From Echinicola sp. 20G (lineage in GTDB: Bacteria > Bacteroidota > Bacteroidia > Cytophagales > Cyclobacteriaceae), in assembly GCF_015533855.1 (NCBI RefSeq), contig NZ_AP024154.1, positions 3,168,501-3,232,500 of the forward strand: 64,000 nucleotides of DNA, written 5' to 3'. Below the pieces are notes generated by a model. That model did not search any database and was not told where the DNA came from. It worked only from the letters and a program-made list of their open reading frames with translations. Positions 46,909-55,449 of this stretch are shown piece by piece (positions within the stretch are counted from its first letter, which is position 1; every line of letters starts with the position of its first letter). Made by a program: the position numbers and the translations under genes.

Positions 46909-48786
46909 ATGAAACTGGACATGAAAAAATACATATATAGCATTTTAGCATGCATGATTTTATTAACTGCATGTAATGATGAGGAATTCTTGAACCGCGA
47001 CCCTCAAAATATACTTTTGGAAGATCAGGTTTGGGAAAATGAAGACTTGGTGCTGTCCGTATTGGCAGATTTATACAACAGGCTTCCCGATTATCAAACG
47101 ATTGAAAGATGGTGGGAGTACGCCAATTTTGACGAAACCTTTGCATCCAATGCGGGGGATTATTGGCGACACCAAAATGTGGATTATGGTTATGGTGACT
47201 GGGGAATGTGGGATTATGGCTATATCCGAGATATTAACCTGTTCATTGAAAAGGCGGAAGTTGCTGATCAATTGGATCCTGGTGTAAGGGCTCAATTTAT
47301 AGCTGAGGCTAAGTTTATCCGTGCTATGGTTTACTTTGAACATGTAAAAAGAATGGGAGGTGTGCCTTTGATCTTGGAGTCTTTGGAATATGATTATAGC
47401 GGAGACCCAACTTATTTGCAATATCCTAGAGCCAAAGAACATGAGATTTATGATTATATCATCCAAGAGATGGAAGATATAAAAGGAGATCTCCCTAATG
47501 GAGGGACAAGGTCAAGAGCTACTATTGGGGCTGCTTTGGCATTGGAGTCAAGAGCGGCATTGTATGCGGGATCCATTGCCAATTATGGACAGCTGACCCC
47601 AAATGTTTCCTTGCCAGGAGATGAAGTGGGAATTCCAGCGGACATGGCCAATCAATATTACACGATTTCTTTGAGAGCTTCTGAGGAAGTAATGGGCTTG
47701 GGTACTTACGAATTGTATCAAAATGATCCTGACCCATCTGAAAACTACACCAATATCTTCTTAAATAAATCGGCTAACAATGAGGTGATTTTGGCAAAGG
47801 ACTTCTTGGTTCAAGGTAGGACACATGGTTTTACCATTGAAAATATTCCGAGGTCGTTGAGAGAAGAAAATACAGTCGGTGGAAAAATGAATCCTTCGCT
47901 GAATTTGGTACAATCATTTGAATTGCTGGACAATACTTTCGCACCGCTTCCTACGGAAGATGCCGAGGGTAATCCTATTTATTATGATAATCAAATAGAT
48001 ATTTTCGCAGGAAGAGATCCTAGATTAGCAGGGACTGTGATTTTACCCGGCTCAACATTCCGAGGTAGCCCAGTAGATATTTGGGCAGGCTGGAAAGCGG
48101 AAGATGGTACCGTGATTACTTCTGATCAGTTGGGAGGAAGAGCCGCTCTGCCAAATGGGTCTACAGATCAAGTGGTTGGTTTTGATGGACCAATTGATAA
48201 TTTGGAGTGGTCTGCTCAGAATGGCTTCTATTTGAGAAAGTATGTAGATACTTCAGTTGGTTCTGGACAAAGAGGTACTGGTAGTGCAGTATGGTGGATT
48301 AGATTCAGGTATGCTGAGATTTTACTGAATGCAGCAGAAGCTGCTCATGAGTTAGGAGATAATACGAAAGCTGCTGAATACATGAATCAGGTAAGAAGGA
48401 GAGCAGGATTTCCAACTGACTTGACACCATCTGAAATAGATTTTGATAGAATTGTTCATGAGAGAAAAGTAGAGTTGTCCTTCGAAAACCATATCCTTTG
48501 GGATTATAAGCGATGGAGATTGGCTCATAGGGTTTGGAACGGAGAATCGGTTGACTTGACCAATGAACCGGGTGACGCTTTAGCGGTAAGTACCCGCGTG
48601 TTTGGACTGAAGCCTTATAAAGTATATGATCCAGGAAGTCCTAACCATGAGAAATGGATATTTGAGGAATTCAAACCAAATCCAGTGTTTAATCCTCACC
48701 GGTTCCGTCTAGGAAATTACTACTCATTCATTGGGGATAACGTTCGAAACGCCAACCCTAAGATTGTTAGAAACCCTAACCAATAA
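46909..48786 (+). CDS. SusD/RagB-family nutrient-binding lipoprotein
   Basis: This is a 625-residue surface lipoprotein (621 if ATG 46921 is used) with lipobox LLTAC. It has the family FLNRDPQN N-terminus, the AEAKFIRAMVYFEHVKRMGGVPL helix pair, GAALALESRAALYAGS, and the C-terminal FDRIVHERKVELSFENHILWDYKRWR motif. It pairs with the SusC encoded immediately before it to bind and import oligosaccharides of the block B glycan. The two possible starts both give a proper signal; the second ATG gives the shorter, more usual one. Confidence 0.96.
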   Translation: MKLDMKKYIYSILACMILLTACNDEEFLNRDPQNILLEDQVWENEDLVLSVLADLYNRLPDYQTIERWWEYANFDETFASNAGDYWRHQNVDYGYGDWGMWDYGYIRDINLFIEKAEVADQLDPGVRAQFIAEAKFIRAMVYFEHVKRMGGVPLILESLEYDYSGDPTYLQYPRAKEHEIYDYIIQEMEDIKGDLPNGGTRSRATIGAALALESRAALYAGSIANYGQLTPNVSLPGDEVGIPADMANQYYTISLRASEEVMGLGTYELYQNDPDPSENYTNIFLNKSANNEVILAKDFLVQGRTHGFTIENIPRSLREENTVGGKMNPSLNLVQSFELLDNTFAPLPTEDAEGNPIYYDNQIDIFAGRDPRLAGTVILPGSTFRGSPVDIWAGWKAEDGTVITSDQLGGRAALPNGSTDQVVGFDGPIDNLEWSAQNGFYLRKYVDTSVGSGQRGTGSAVWWIRFRYAEILLNAAEAAHELGDNTKAAEYMNQVRRRAGFPTDLTPSEIDFDRIVHERKVELSFENHILWDYKRWRLAHRVWNGESVDLTNEPGDALAVSTRVFGLKPYKVYDPGSPNHEKWIFEEFKPNPVFNPHRFRLGNYYSFIGDNVRNANPKIVRNPNQ

Positions 48787-48801
48787 GAGGACCTTTAAAT
48801 T

Positions 48802-49515
48802 ATGAAATTCATGAAAAATAGTATCAAATATATAGCTGGGCTCTTTTGTCTGACATTGGGTCTGACATCATGCGAGTATGATAACTATGATGAACCAAAA
48901 TTGCTGTTCGAAGGTAATTTGGTTTATCAAGGTGAGCCCATTGGCGTAAGTTACAATGACGTTTATTTTGAATTATGGGAAGAAGGATGGCAGACATTTG
49001 GTAACATTGGTGTGGCGGTGGATCAAGATGGATCCTTTTCCTCACTATTGTTTGCGGGAGATTATAAACTGATCATTCCGGCCAATCAAGGACCATTTAT
49101 GAATATACCCAATACAGAAACCAGTTCAGATACCATTCCTTTGAACTTAAGAGGAAGTTTGAATATGGACATTGAAGTGATGCCGTATTACATGATGAGG
49201 AATGTGGACATAAATGGAAACAGCAGCACAGTAAATGCTGATTTTTCCTTAGAGCAGATCATTACTGACTCTAATGCCAGAGGTGTGAATGAAGTAGTTC
49301 TGTATTTAAGCAAAACGGCTTTTGTAGATGGAAGAACGAGTATTAGTTCTTCAAGACTTGGGGGTGGAGACATTGCTGATTTAAGCAATATTCAATTGAG
49401 TACCAATGTTCCGGATATGACACCATCCCAAAGTTATGTGTTTGCTAGGGTGGGAGTAAGAATTGATGGAGTGGAGGATATGCTGTTTTCACCAATTCAA
49501 AGAGTAGATTTCTAA
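48802..49515 (+). CDS. DUF3823-family lipoprotein
   Basis: This is a 237-residue lipoprotein (Cys24 in LTSC; or shorter from ATG 48811). It starts with a carboxypeptidase-regulatory-like beta-sandwich (FEGNLVYQGEPIGV, DQDGSFSSLLFAGDYKLII) and then a second beta domain, the DUF3823 layout. Such proteins follow SusD in many PULs and are thought to be surface glycan-binding proteins; no enzymatic motif is present. It is 15 bases behind susD and followed by a REP-like repeat. Confidence 0.85.
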   Translation: MKFMKNSIKYIAGLFCLTLGLTSCEYDNYDEPKLLFEGNLVYQGEPIGVSYNDVYFELWEEGWQTFGNIGVAVDQDGSFSSLLFAGDYKLIIPANQGPFMNIPNTETSSDTIPLNLRGSLNMDIEVMPYYMMRNVDINGNSSTVNADFSLEQIITDSNARGVNEVVLYLSKTAFVDGRTSISSSRLGGGDIADLSNIQLSTNVPDMTPSQSYVFARVGVRIDGVEDMLFSPIQRVDF

Positions 49516-49527
49516 TTAATTATAATA

Positions 49528-49588
49528 CGTCATTGCAAGTTGGCGAAGTAAATTGGTTATCCGATACCTTGGCTTCCTTGCAATGACG
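49528..49588. repeat. REP-like inverted repeat, copy 2
   Basis: CGTCATTGCAAG (49528-49539) and CTTGCAATGACG (49577-49588) are perfect inverted arms separated by 37 bases that include GGCGAAGTAAATTGG, a degraded form of the CGAAGCAATC segment in the copy at 25334-25412. It lies within the PUL operon between the DUF3823 and GH43 genes. Confidence 0.75.
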
Positions 49589-49630
49589 TTTATAAAACTT
49601 ATTATATTTTATAAAGTACCCCAAAAACCT

Positions 49631-50695
49631 ATGAAGCAAAACTTTTTATCCATGTTGCAATTCAGCATCTTGATTTTTGCTGTGGCCTGCACGAGTAATG
49701 CTCAAGATGCTGCACCTGTGACAGATGATAAGGGTGATGAGAAGATAGAGGGAAAATACATCAACCCTGTTTTTGAGCCTGTTTTGGCTGACCCAACCGT
49801 AGTCCAGGATGGAGCCTATTTCTATGCTTATGGCACCGAGGACAATTGGGGAAATGAAGGAGGCTATCACCTTGTACCTGTCATTAGATCAAAAGACCTG
49901 ATTGAGTGGGAATGGGTAGCAGATGCCTTGAAGGCGAAGCCGACCTGGAAATCAGAAGGCGGTATTTGGGCCCCGGACGTCAGTAAAGTGGGGGATGAAT
50001 TTTATATGTATTATTCTTATTCCACTTGGGGAGATGCCAATCCTGGGATTGGACTGGCCATTTCCAGTTCACCAGAAGGACCTTTTGTGGATTATGGAAA
50101 AATTTTTGACTCTCATAGTATTGGGGTAAGTAATTCAATAGACCCTTTTTATTTTGAAGAAGATGGCCAGAAATACCTTTTCTGGGGTAGCTTCAGGGGA
50201 TTGTACATGATTAAGCTTTCTGATGACGGAAAAGCTACTGTGGGAGAGAAAGTCCAGGTAGCGGGAGACCATCTGGAAGCCAGTTATGTATTCAAGAAAA
50301 ATGGGTTTTACTATTTATTCGGTTCATATGGTTCGTGCTGTGAAGGAATCAATAGTTCTTATCAGGTATGGGTAGGAAGATCAGCTAAGTTGGAAGGGCC
50401 TTATTTGGACAGGTCTGGCAATAAGTTGCTGGACGGGCATTTTGGAGAATTGGTAGTAAAAGGAAATCTTGGAAGTACAGGTTTTGCAGGGCCAGGGCAC
50501 AATGCAGAAATCATCACCGATCAAGAGGGAGAAGACTGGTTGTTGTATCATGGAATGCTCAAAAACAAACCTCGTACCAATAACGGAACCAACAGGCGGA
50601 CTTTACTTCTGGACAAAATCCTTTGGAAGGATGGATGGCCAAGCATCTTTCGACAAGAGCCCAGTACCAAATTAAATGAAGGACCCCAATTTTGA
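49631..50695 (+). CDS. GH43 enzyme (endo-arabinanase-like)
   Basis: This 354-residue exported propeller enzyme has a signal or lipobox-like segment (IFAVACTSNA). The catalytic residues are Asp in VLADPTVVQDG, Asp in NSIDPFYFEEDG and Glu in HLEASYVFKKNGFYY. The GPGHNAEIITDQEGEDWLLYHGML motif of the last blade, with its His, is close to the arabinanase-type GH43 subfamilies (arabinan endo-1,5-alpha-L-arabinosidase and relatives). I start it at ATG 49631; the longer reading from a TTG at 49553 runs into the REP-like repeat and is rejected. Confidence 0.9.
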   Translation: MKQNFLSMLQFSILIFAVACTSNAQDAAPVTDDKGDEKIEGKYINPVFEPVLADPTVVQDGAYFYAYGTEDNWGNEGGYHLVPVIRSKDLIEWEWVADALKAKPTWKSEGGIWAPDVSKVGDEFYMYYSYSTWGDANPGIGLAISSSPEGPFVDYGKIFDSHSIGVSNSIDPFYFEEDGQKYLFWGSFRGLYMIKLSDDGKATVGEKVQVAGDHLEASYVFKKNGFYYLFGSYGSCCEGINSSYQVWVGRSAKLEGPYLDRSGNKLLDGHFGELVVKGNLGSTGFAGPGHNAEIITDQEGEDWLLYHGMLKNKPRTNNGTNRRTLLLDKILWKDGWPSIFRQEPSTKLNEGPQF

Positions 50696-50713
50696 TCACT
50701 AACCAAATAACCT

Positions 50714-52804
50714 ATGTATACTCTTTTTAAAACAACATGTTTCCTTTTTTTACTTAGTATCAACACTTCCCTTTTTGGTCAGGTTAAGGTTGACCTTTCT
50801 GGATTTAAAGTCAAAAATGGAGCAACTGTCACAGAAGAAGGAGAATTACTGCAGGTAAACTGGCCGGCAGAAGAAGATAAAACAGCCCAAATAGTATTTA
50901 ACCTAAACAAAAACTCCTCACTTTTGGAAAGTATCCAGTTGAGGAAGGGCGACCAATCAAAGGTAATCGGAAGGAATATTGATCCATTGTTTTTATTGAC
51001 TGTTGGAGAACGGGATTTAAGCAAGGAGAGTGGATGGAATATATTTTTTGACCGCACAGCTTATAAGCCTTTTGAAACCCTTAAGGTACTTTTGGAAGCG
51101 GAGAATATTGAAGTAAAGAGCCATGGCGAGCGTACAATAGTACGGGTTGATAAAATGAGCGCCGGGAATTTTTCAGGTTGGCTTGAGATAACCTTGTATC
51201 ATGGTAGTTCCTTGGTCAATATGGCTGCTGTAATGAAGACGGATGAAGACGCCAAAGCTATCATTTATGATGCAGGTCTAGTAAGTGATGACAATTCTTT
51301 TGATGAGGTTTTTTGGTCAGATACCGATGGCTATTTACAATCCAGTAAAGTGGGTGGACAGGGAGCTGGAGCAGAGAGTTTGGCTGTAAAATACAGGACG
51401 ATCATAGCAGAAGGAGAACAGGGAAGTTTGGCAGTTTTTCCTCCACCACATCAATATTTTTACCCTTTGGACAATGCCTATAACTTGAAGTATGTGTGGT
51501 TTGGTAAGAATTATCGGGGGCAGAGTTCAGAATTTGGTATTGGCATTCGACAAGATCCCATGGGCGACAACAGACATGTGCCATGGTTCAATGCCCCTCC
51601 AGGTACTGAGCAGCGACTTAATTTTTTCGTCTATCTCAGTGAAACTAAAGATGGACAAGTTTTGGAAAACGTGAAAGCTTTTACACATGAGGATAGCTAT
51701 AAACCATTAGCAGGCTACCGAACCATGGCTAGCCATTTTCATACCGAGCACATGGATGATGTGCTCACCCATAAGCCAATACCTGATATACCGGGCCACG
51801 TGAAAGCGCTTCGAAGCATGGGTGTTAATATCATGCATTTGGGAGAGTACCATTTGGCAGGTAACCCTAGAGACATTGGCCCGCGAAGGTTGCCAGAACT
51901 GAAGTTGATGTTTGAGGAGTGTGCGCGGCTTTCAGGTGGAGATTTTCTCATGCTTCCGGGAGAGGAGCCAAATGTTCATTTTGGTGGGCATTGGATGAAT
52001 TTATTCCCAAACCCTGTTTATTGGATCATGTCGAGAGAGTCTGATTTACCTTTTGTGGAAGAGACAGAAGAATATGGCAAAGTTTATCGTGTAGGAAACC
52101 AAGAAGAGATGCTCCAACTGCTGGAACAGGAAAAAGGCTTGGCTTGGACTGCCCATGCCAGAACAAAAGGCTCAACAGGCTTTCCAGATCGATATAAAGA
52201 AGAAGCATTTTTCCATTCTGATCGGTTTAATGGGGCTGCATGGAAGGCTATTCCAGCTGATTTGTCCATTCCCAATATGGGGAGAAGGGTTCTTCATTTG
52301 ATGGATGACATGGCCAATTGGGGAGAAAGGAAGTATGTGATTGGTGAAGCAGATCTCTTTAAGTTAGAGCCAGATTATGAGATTTATGGCCACATGAACA
52401 TTAATTACCTTCAAATGGATAAGTTGCCCAAGTTTGAAGAAGGCTGGCAACCAGTGCTTGACGCCATGGAAAACGGGAAATTTTTTGTGACTACAGGAGA
52501 AGTTTTATTACCTGAGTTTTCAGTAAATGAAAAGCCTAGCGGAGAGGTGATCTCCTTGGACTCAAAAGGAAAAGCTATAATCCAATTGAAAGCGGAATGG
52601 ACTTTTCCACTAAATTATTTGGAGATCGTATCCGGAGACGGAGAGGAAGTGTTCAGGGAGAAAATTGACTTAAGTGAAACCCGGGTATTTGGTACTGAAA
52701 ATTTTGAATTTTCAATAGATTTAAAGAACCGTACTTGGGTAAGGGTAGAGGTGTGGGACATTGCTGCAAATGGAGCTTTCACCCAGCCAGTTTGGATAGA
52801 ATAA
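50714..52804 (+). CDS. PHP/CehA-McbA-like putative metallohydrolase
   Basis: This is a 696-residue secreted protein with a signal peptide ending LFGQ. Residues about 25-325 are beta-rich and look like a substrate-binding region. Residues about 335-640 resemble the CehA/McbA-type PHP metallohydrolases: His341-x-His343-x2-His346-x-Asp348 in SHFHTEHMD, a GEEPNVHFGGHWMN loop, His481 in AWTAHARTKGS, and a late YGHMNINY segment. A beta-sandwich tail follows. The PHP-like ligands suggest a di- or trinuclear metal site. It lies between GH43 and DUF4965 genes of the PUL, 18 bases from the first. The substrate is unknown; esters, phosphates or glycosidic linkages are all possible. Confidence 0.65.
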   Translation: MYTLFKTTCFLFLLSINTSLFGQVKVDLSGFKVKNGATVTEEGELLQVNWPAEEDKTAQIVFNLNKNSSLLESIQLRKGDQSKVIGRNIDPLFLLTVGERDLSKESGWNIFFDRTAYKPFETLKVLLEAENIEVKSHGERTIVRVDKMSAGNFSGWLEITLYHGSSLVNMAAVMKTDEDAKAIIYDAGLVSDDNSFDEVFWSDTDGYLQSSKVGGQGAGAESLAVKYRTIIAEGEQGSLAVFPPPHQYFYPLDNAYNLKYVWFGKNYRGQSSEFGIGIRQDPMGDNRHVPWFNAPPGTEQRLNFFVYLSETKDGQVLENVKAFTHEDSYKPLAGYRTMASHFHTEHMDDVLTHKPIPDIPGHVKALRSMGVNIMHLGEYHLAGNPRDIGPRRLPELKLMFEECARLSGGDFLMLPGEEPNVHFGGHWMNLFPNPVYWIMSRESDLPFVEETEEYGKVYRVGNQEEMLQLLEQEKGLAWTAHARTKGSTGFPDRYKEEAFFHSDRFNGAAWKAIPADLSIPNMGRRVLHLMDDMANWGERKYVIGEADLFKLEPDYEIYGHMNINYLQMDKLPKFEEGWQPVLDAMENGKFFVTTGEVLLPEFSVNEKPSGEVISLDSKGKAIIQLKAEWTFPLNYLEIVSGDGEEVFREKIDLSETRVFGTENFEFSIDLKNRTWVRVEVWDIAANGAFTQPVWIE

Positions 52805-52831
52805 TATGATTAAGAATAAAACCTATTAAAC

Positions 52832-55366
52832 ATGATTTTCAAGATGAATAAATTGACCTTTCTTCTCCTAGGGGTGCTGATCCTCTCCTTGGTAGGATGC
52901 CAGCGGGCTGAGGAAAAGCAGCTTGGGCTTGAGTTGGAGACAAGCACAGCTATCAGACCTCCAGCTTACCCATTGATTTCTGTGGACCCATATTTCAGCG
53001 TTTGGAGTATGGGAGATCAACTCAATGGTGAGGCTACCAAACATTGGACTGGCAAGGAAAATGACTTGCAAGGAATTATAAGAGTAGACGGAATGTCCTA
53101 TTATTTTTTGGGGGAGGAAGTAACTGAAACCCGAGCGGTATTGCCGATGACTGGAATGAAGGGAAGCTGGAAATATACCTTAGAGAAGCCAGCTGATAAG
53201 TGGATAAACCTGGGCTATGAAGAAGGAAACCAATGGAAGGTTACCAAAGGGGCATTTACCAATGGAGATGATAGTCCTGCTCCCAACAAATGGAATACAG
53301 AGAATATTTGGGTGAGAAGAACCTTTGAATTGGAGAGCACTAATTTCCATGATTTGCTTTTGAATATTCATCATGATGATAATGTAAAAGTTTATCTCAA
53401 TGGTGTTTTGGCTTATGAAAAAGAAGGTTGGGTGTCCAGTCCGGCTACCCTGGCCATTAAGGAAGAAGCGAAGAAAGCCTTAAAAGTAGGAAGAAATGTA
53501 ATGGCTATCCATTGTGAAAACACGGCAGGAGGTGCTTTTCTGGACGCTGGTTTGGTGGAAGTCCTTCCTCCTTCTGTGCAAATCGGTCAAGCTGAACAAA
53601 CCCATGCTGAAGTAAGGGCAACCCAGACCTTTTATACTTTTGAATGTGGGAATGTAAAGTTAGGTGTGACTTTTACAGCACCAATGCTTCCTGATAACAT
53701 GGAGGTCATGACCCGTCCCGCCAATTACATCAGCTTTGAAGTGGCTTCCAAAGATGGAGCAGCGCATGATGTACAGGTGTATTTTAGTGCTGCTGGAAAC
53801 TTAGCTGTCAATACGCTTAATCAGGAAGTTACTTGGGAAAGGCCCGATATTGCAGGTTTGCAGGTAATGAAGTTGGGAACCAGTACCCAGCCAATTTTGG
53901 AAAAGAAAGGAGACAACATCAGGATTGATTGGGGATACCTATACCTTGCTACCAATGACCAAGAGAATACTACCTCATTGATTGGCATGAACAAGGAGTC
54001 AATCAATGAATTCGTAACTAAAGGAAAACTCAATTCAGCGGATGCCTCGACAAAGCCAGTAGCCTTGGATGATAAGATGATGACCCAAGCGGTATCATTT
54101 GATTTCGGAAAAGTAGGGAGTAAGGCAGTGGAAAATTTTGTCACCTTAGCTTATGATGACTTGTATGCAGTACAATTTTTCAATGAGAACCTGAAAGCAT
54201 GGTGGAAAAAATATGGGATGAGCACAGAGCAAATGCTTCAGGCTGCCCAAAGTGATTACAGTAAATTGATTGCTGAAAGCAAAGCTTTTGATCAGAAATT
54301 GTATAAAGATGCCCTTGAAGCAGGAGGGGCTGATTATGCTGCAATATGCGCTTTGGTATATCGTCAGGCGGTTTCTGCCCACAAAACCGTAGAAGGCCCT
54401 AATGGGGAGTTGTTTTTCTTTTCTAAAGAGAACTTCAGTAATGGTTCAATAGGAACCGTGGATGTGACCTATCCTTCCGCTCCTTTATTTTTGATTTATA
54501 ATCCTGATTTGCTGAAGGGCATGTTGGAGCCTATTTATTATTACAGTGAAAGTGGCAAGTGGGCAAAACCCTTTCCTGCCCATGATGTAGGAACTTATCC
54601 TTTGGCCAATGGTCAAACCTATGGGGAAGATATGCCTGTGGAGGAAGCGGGTAACATGCTTTTATTGACTGGCGCCATAGCTAAAGTGGAAGGTAATGCA
54701 GACTATGCGAATAAACATTGGGAGGTGATGACCACTTGGGTGGAGTATTTGGCAAATGAAGGTTTTGATCCGGCCAACCAACTTTGTACAGATGACTTTG
54801 CTGGTCATTTGGCCCATAATGCCAACCTTTCTGTAAAAGCTATACTAGCAATAGCAGCATATGGACAAATGGCAGAAACCTTGGGCAAAACTGAAGAAGC
54901 AAAGAAATATACTGCGATGGCCAAAGATTTTGCACAGAAGTGGATGGAAAAGGCGGAAGATGGAGATCACTACAGCTTGACTTTTGACAAAAAAGGAACC
55001 TGGAGCCAAAAGTATAATTTGGTTTGGAATGAGTTGCTGGGACTGGAGATCTTCCCTAAAGAAGTGGCTGAAAAAGAAATTGCCTATTACCTGACCAAGC
55101 AAGAAGAATATGGTTTGCCTCTTGATAGCAGAAAAACCTATACGAAGTCAGATTGGGTGATTTGGACAGCAGCTATGGCCAACAGCGAGGAAGACGAAAA
55201 GGCCTTGATTGACCCGATGTTTACCTATATCAATGAAACTCCAGATAGGATTCCAGTTAGTGACTGGCACGAAACTACCAATTCAACCTCTGTTGGTTTT
55301 AGAGCAAGATCAGTGGTGGGAGGCTATTACATGCCAGTTTTGAAAGATGTCCTTTTGAAACAATAA
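52832..55366 (+). CDS. DUF4965 / glutaminase-A-like PUL lipoprotein (copy 2)
   Basis: This 844-residue lipoprotein (Cys23 in LVGC; 840 residues from ATG 52844) is a paralogue of the protein at 11233-13698. It shares RPPAYPLISVDPYFSVWSMGDQLN at the start, the same beta-sandwich insert (HHDDNVKVYLNG), NGSIGTVDVTYPSAPLF, HDVGTYPLANGQTYGEDMPVEEAGNML and the C-terminal SDWHETTNSTSVGFRARSVVGG. Unlike copy 1 it has a lipobox, so it probably stays on the membrane. It is the last gene before a strong terminator inside the PUL. The activity is not established for this branch of the family. Confidence 0.86.
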   Translation: MIFKMNKLTFLLLGVLILSLVGCQRAEEKQLGLELETSTAIRPPAYPLISVDPYFSVWSMGDQLNGEATKHWTGKENDLQGIIRVDGMSYYFLGEEVTETRAVLPMTGMKGSWKYTLEKPADKWINLGYEEGNQWKVTKGAFTNGDDSPAPNKWNTENIWVRRTFELESTNFHDLLLNIHHDDNVKVYLNGVLAYEKEGWVSSPATLAIKEEAKKALKVGRNVMAIHCENTAGGAFLDAGLVEVLPPSVQIGQAEQTHAEVRATQTFYTFECGNVKLGVTFTAPMLPDNMEVMTRPANYISFEVASKDGAAHDVQVYFSAAGNLAVNTLNQEVTWERPDIAGLQVMKLGTSTQPILEKKGDNIRIDWGYLYLATNDQENTTSLIGMNKESINEFVTKGKLNSADASTKPVALDDKMMTQAVSFDFGKVGSKAVENFVTLAYDDLYAVQFFNENLKAWWKKYGMSTEQMLQAAQSDYSKLIAESKAFDQKLYKDALEAGGADYAAICALVYRQAVSAHKTVEGPNGELFFFSKENFSNGSIGTVDVTYPSAPLFLIYNPDLLKGMLEPIYYYSESGKWAKPFPAHDVGTYPLANGQTYGEDMPVEEAGNMLLLTGAIAKVEGNADYANKHWEVMTTWVEYLANEGFDPANQLCTDDFAGHLAHNANLSVKAILAIAAYGQMAETLGKTEEAKKYTAMAKDFAQKWMEKAEDGDHYSLTFDKKGTWSQKYNLVWNELLGLEIFPKEVAEKEIAYYLTKQEEYGLPLDSRKTYTKSDWVIWTAAMANSEEDEKALIDPMFTYINETPDRIPVSDWHETTNSTSVGFRARSVVGGYYMPVLKDVLLKQ

Positions 55367-55373
55367 GTGATTC

Positions 55374-55413
55374 GGCTCTTGTCTTCCTGCAAGGAAGACA
55401 AGAGCCAATTTTT
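55374..55413 (+). terminator. Strong terminator inside the PUL
   Basis: A perfect 15-bp stem (55374-55388 with 55392-55406) with a 3-base loop and a T run (55409-55413) lies between the DUF4965 and GH127 genes. The downstream GH127-GH2 pair must have its own promoter or depend on readthrough. Confidence 0.93.
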
Positions 55414-55449
55414 ACAATGTTCTTTAAGCCCTATATTTTAGATTAAATC

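Noticed and set aside
49553..49630. Longer N-terminus of the GH43 at 49631
   Set aside because: The extension is encoded by the REP-like repeat and begins with TTG; the signal peptide starts at ATG 49631.
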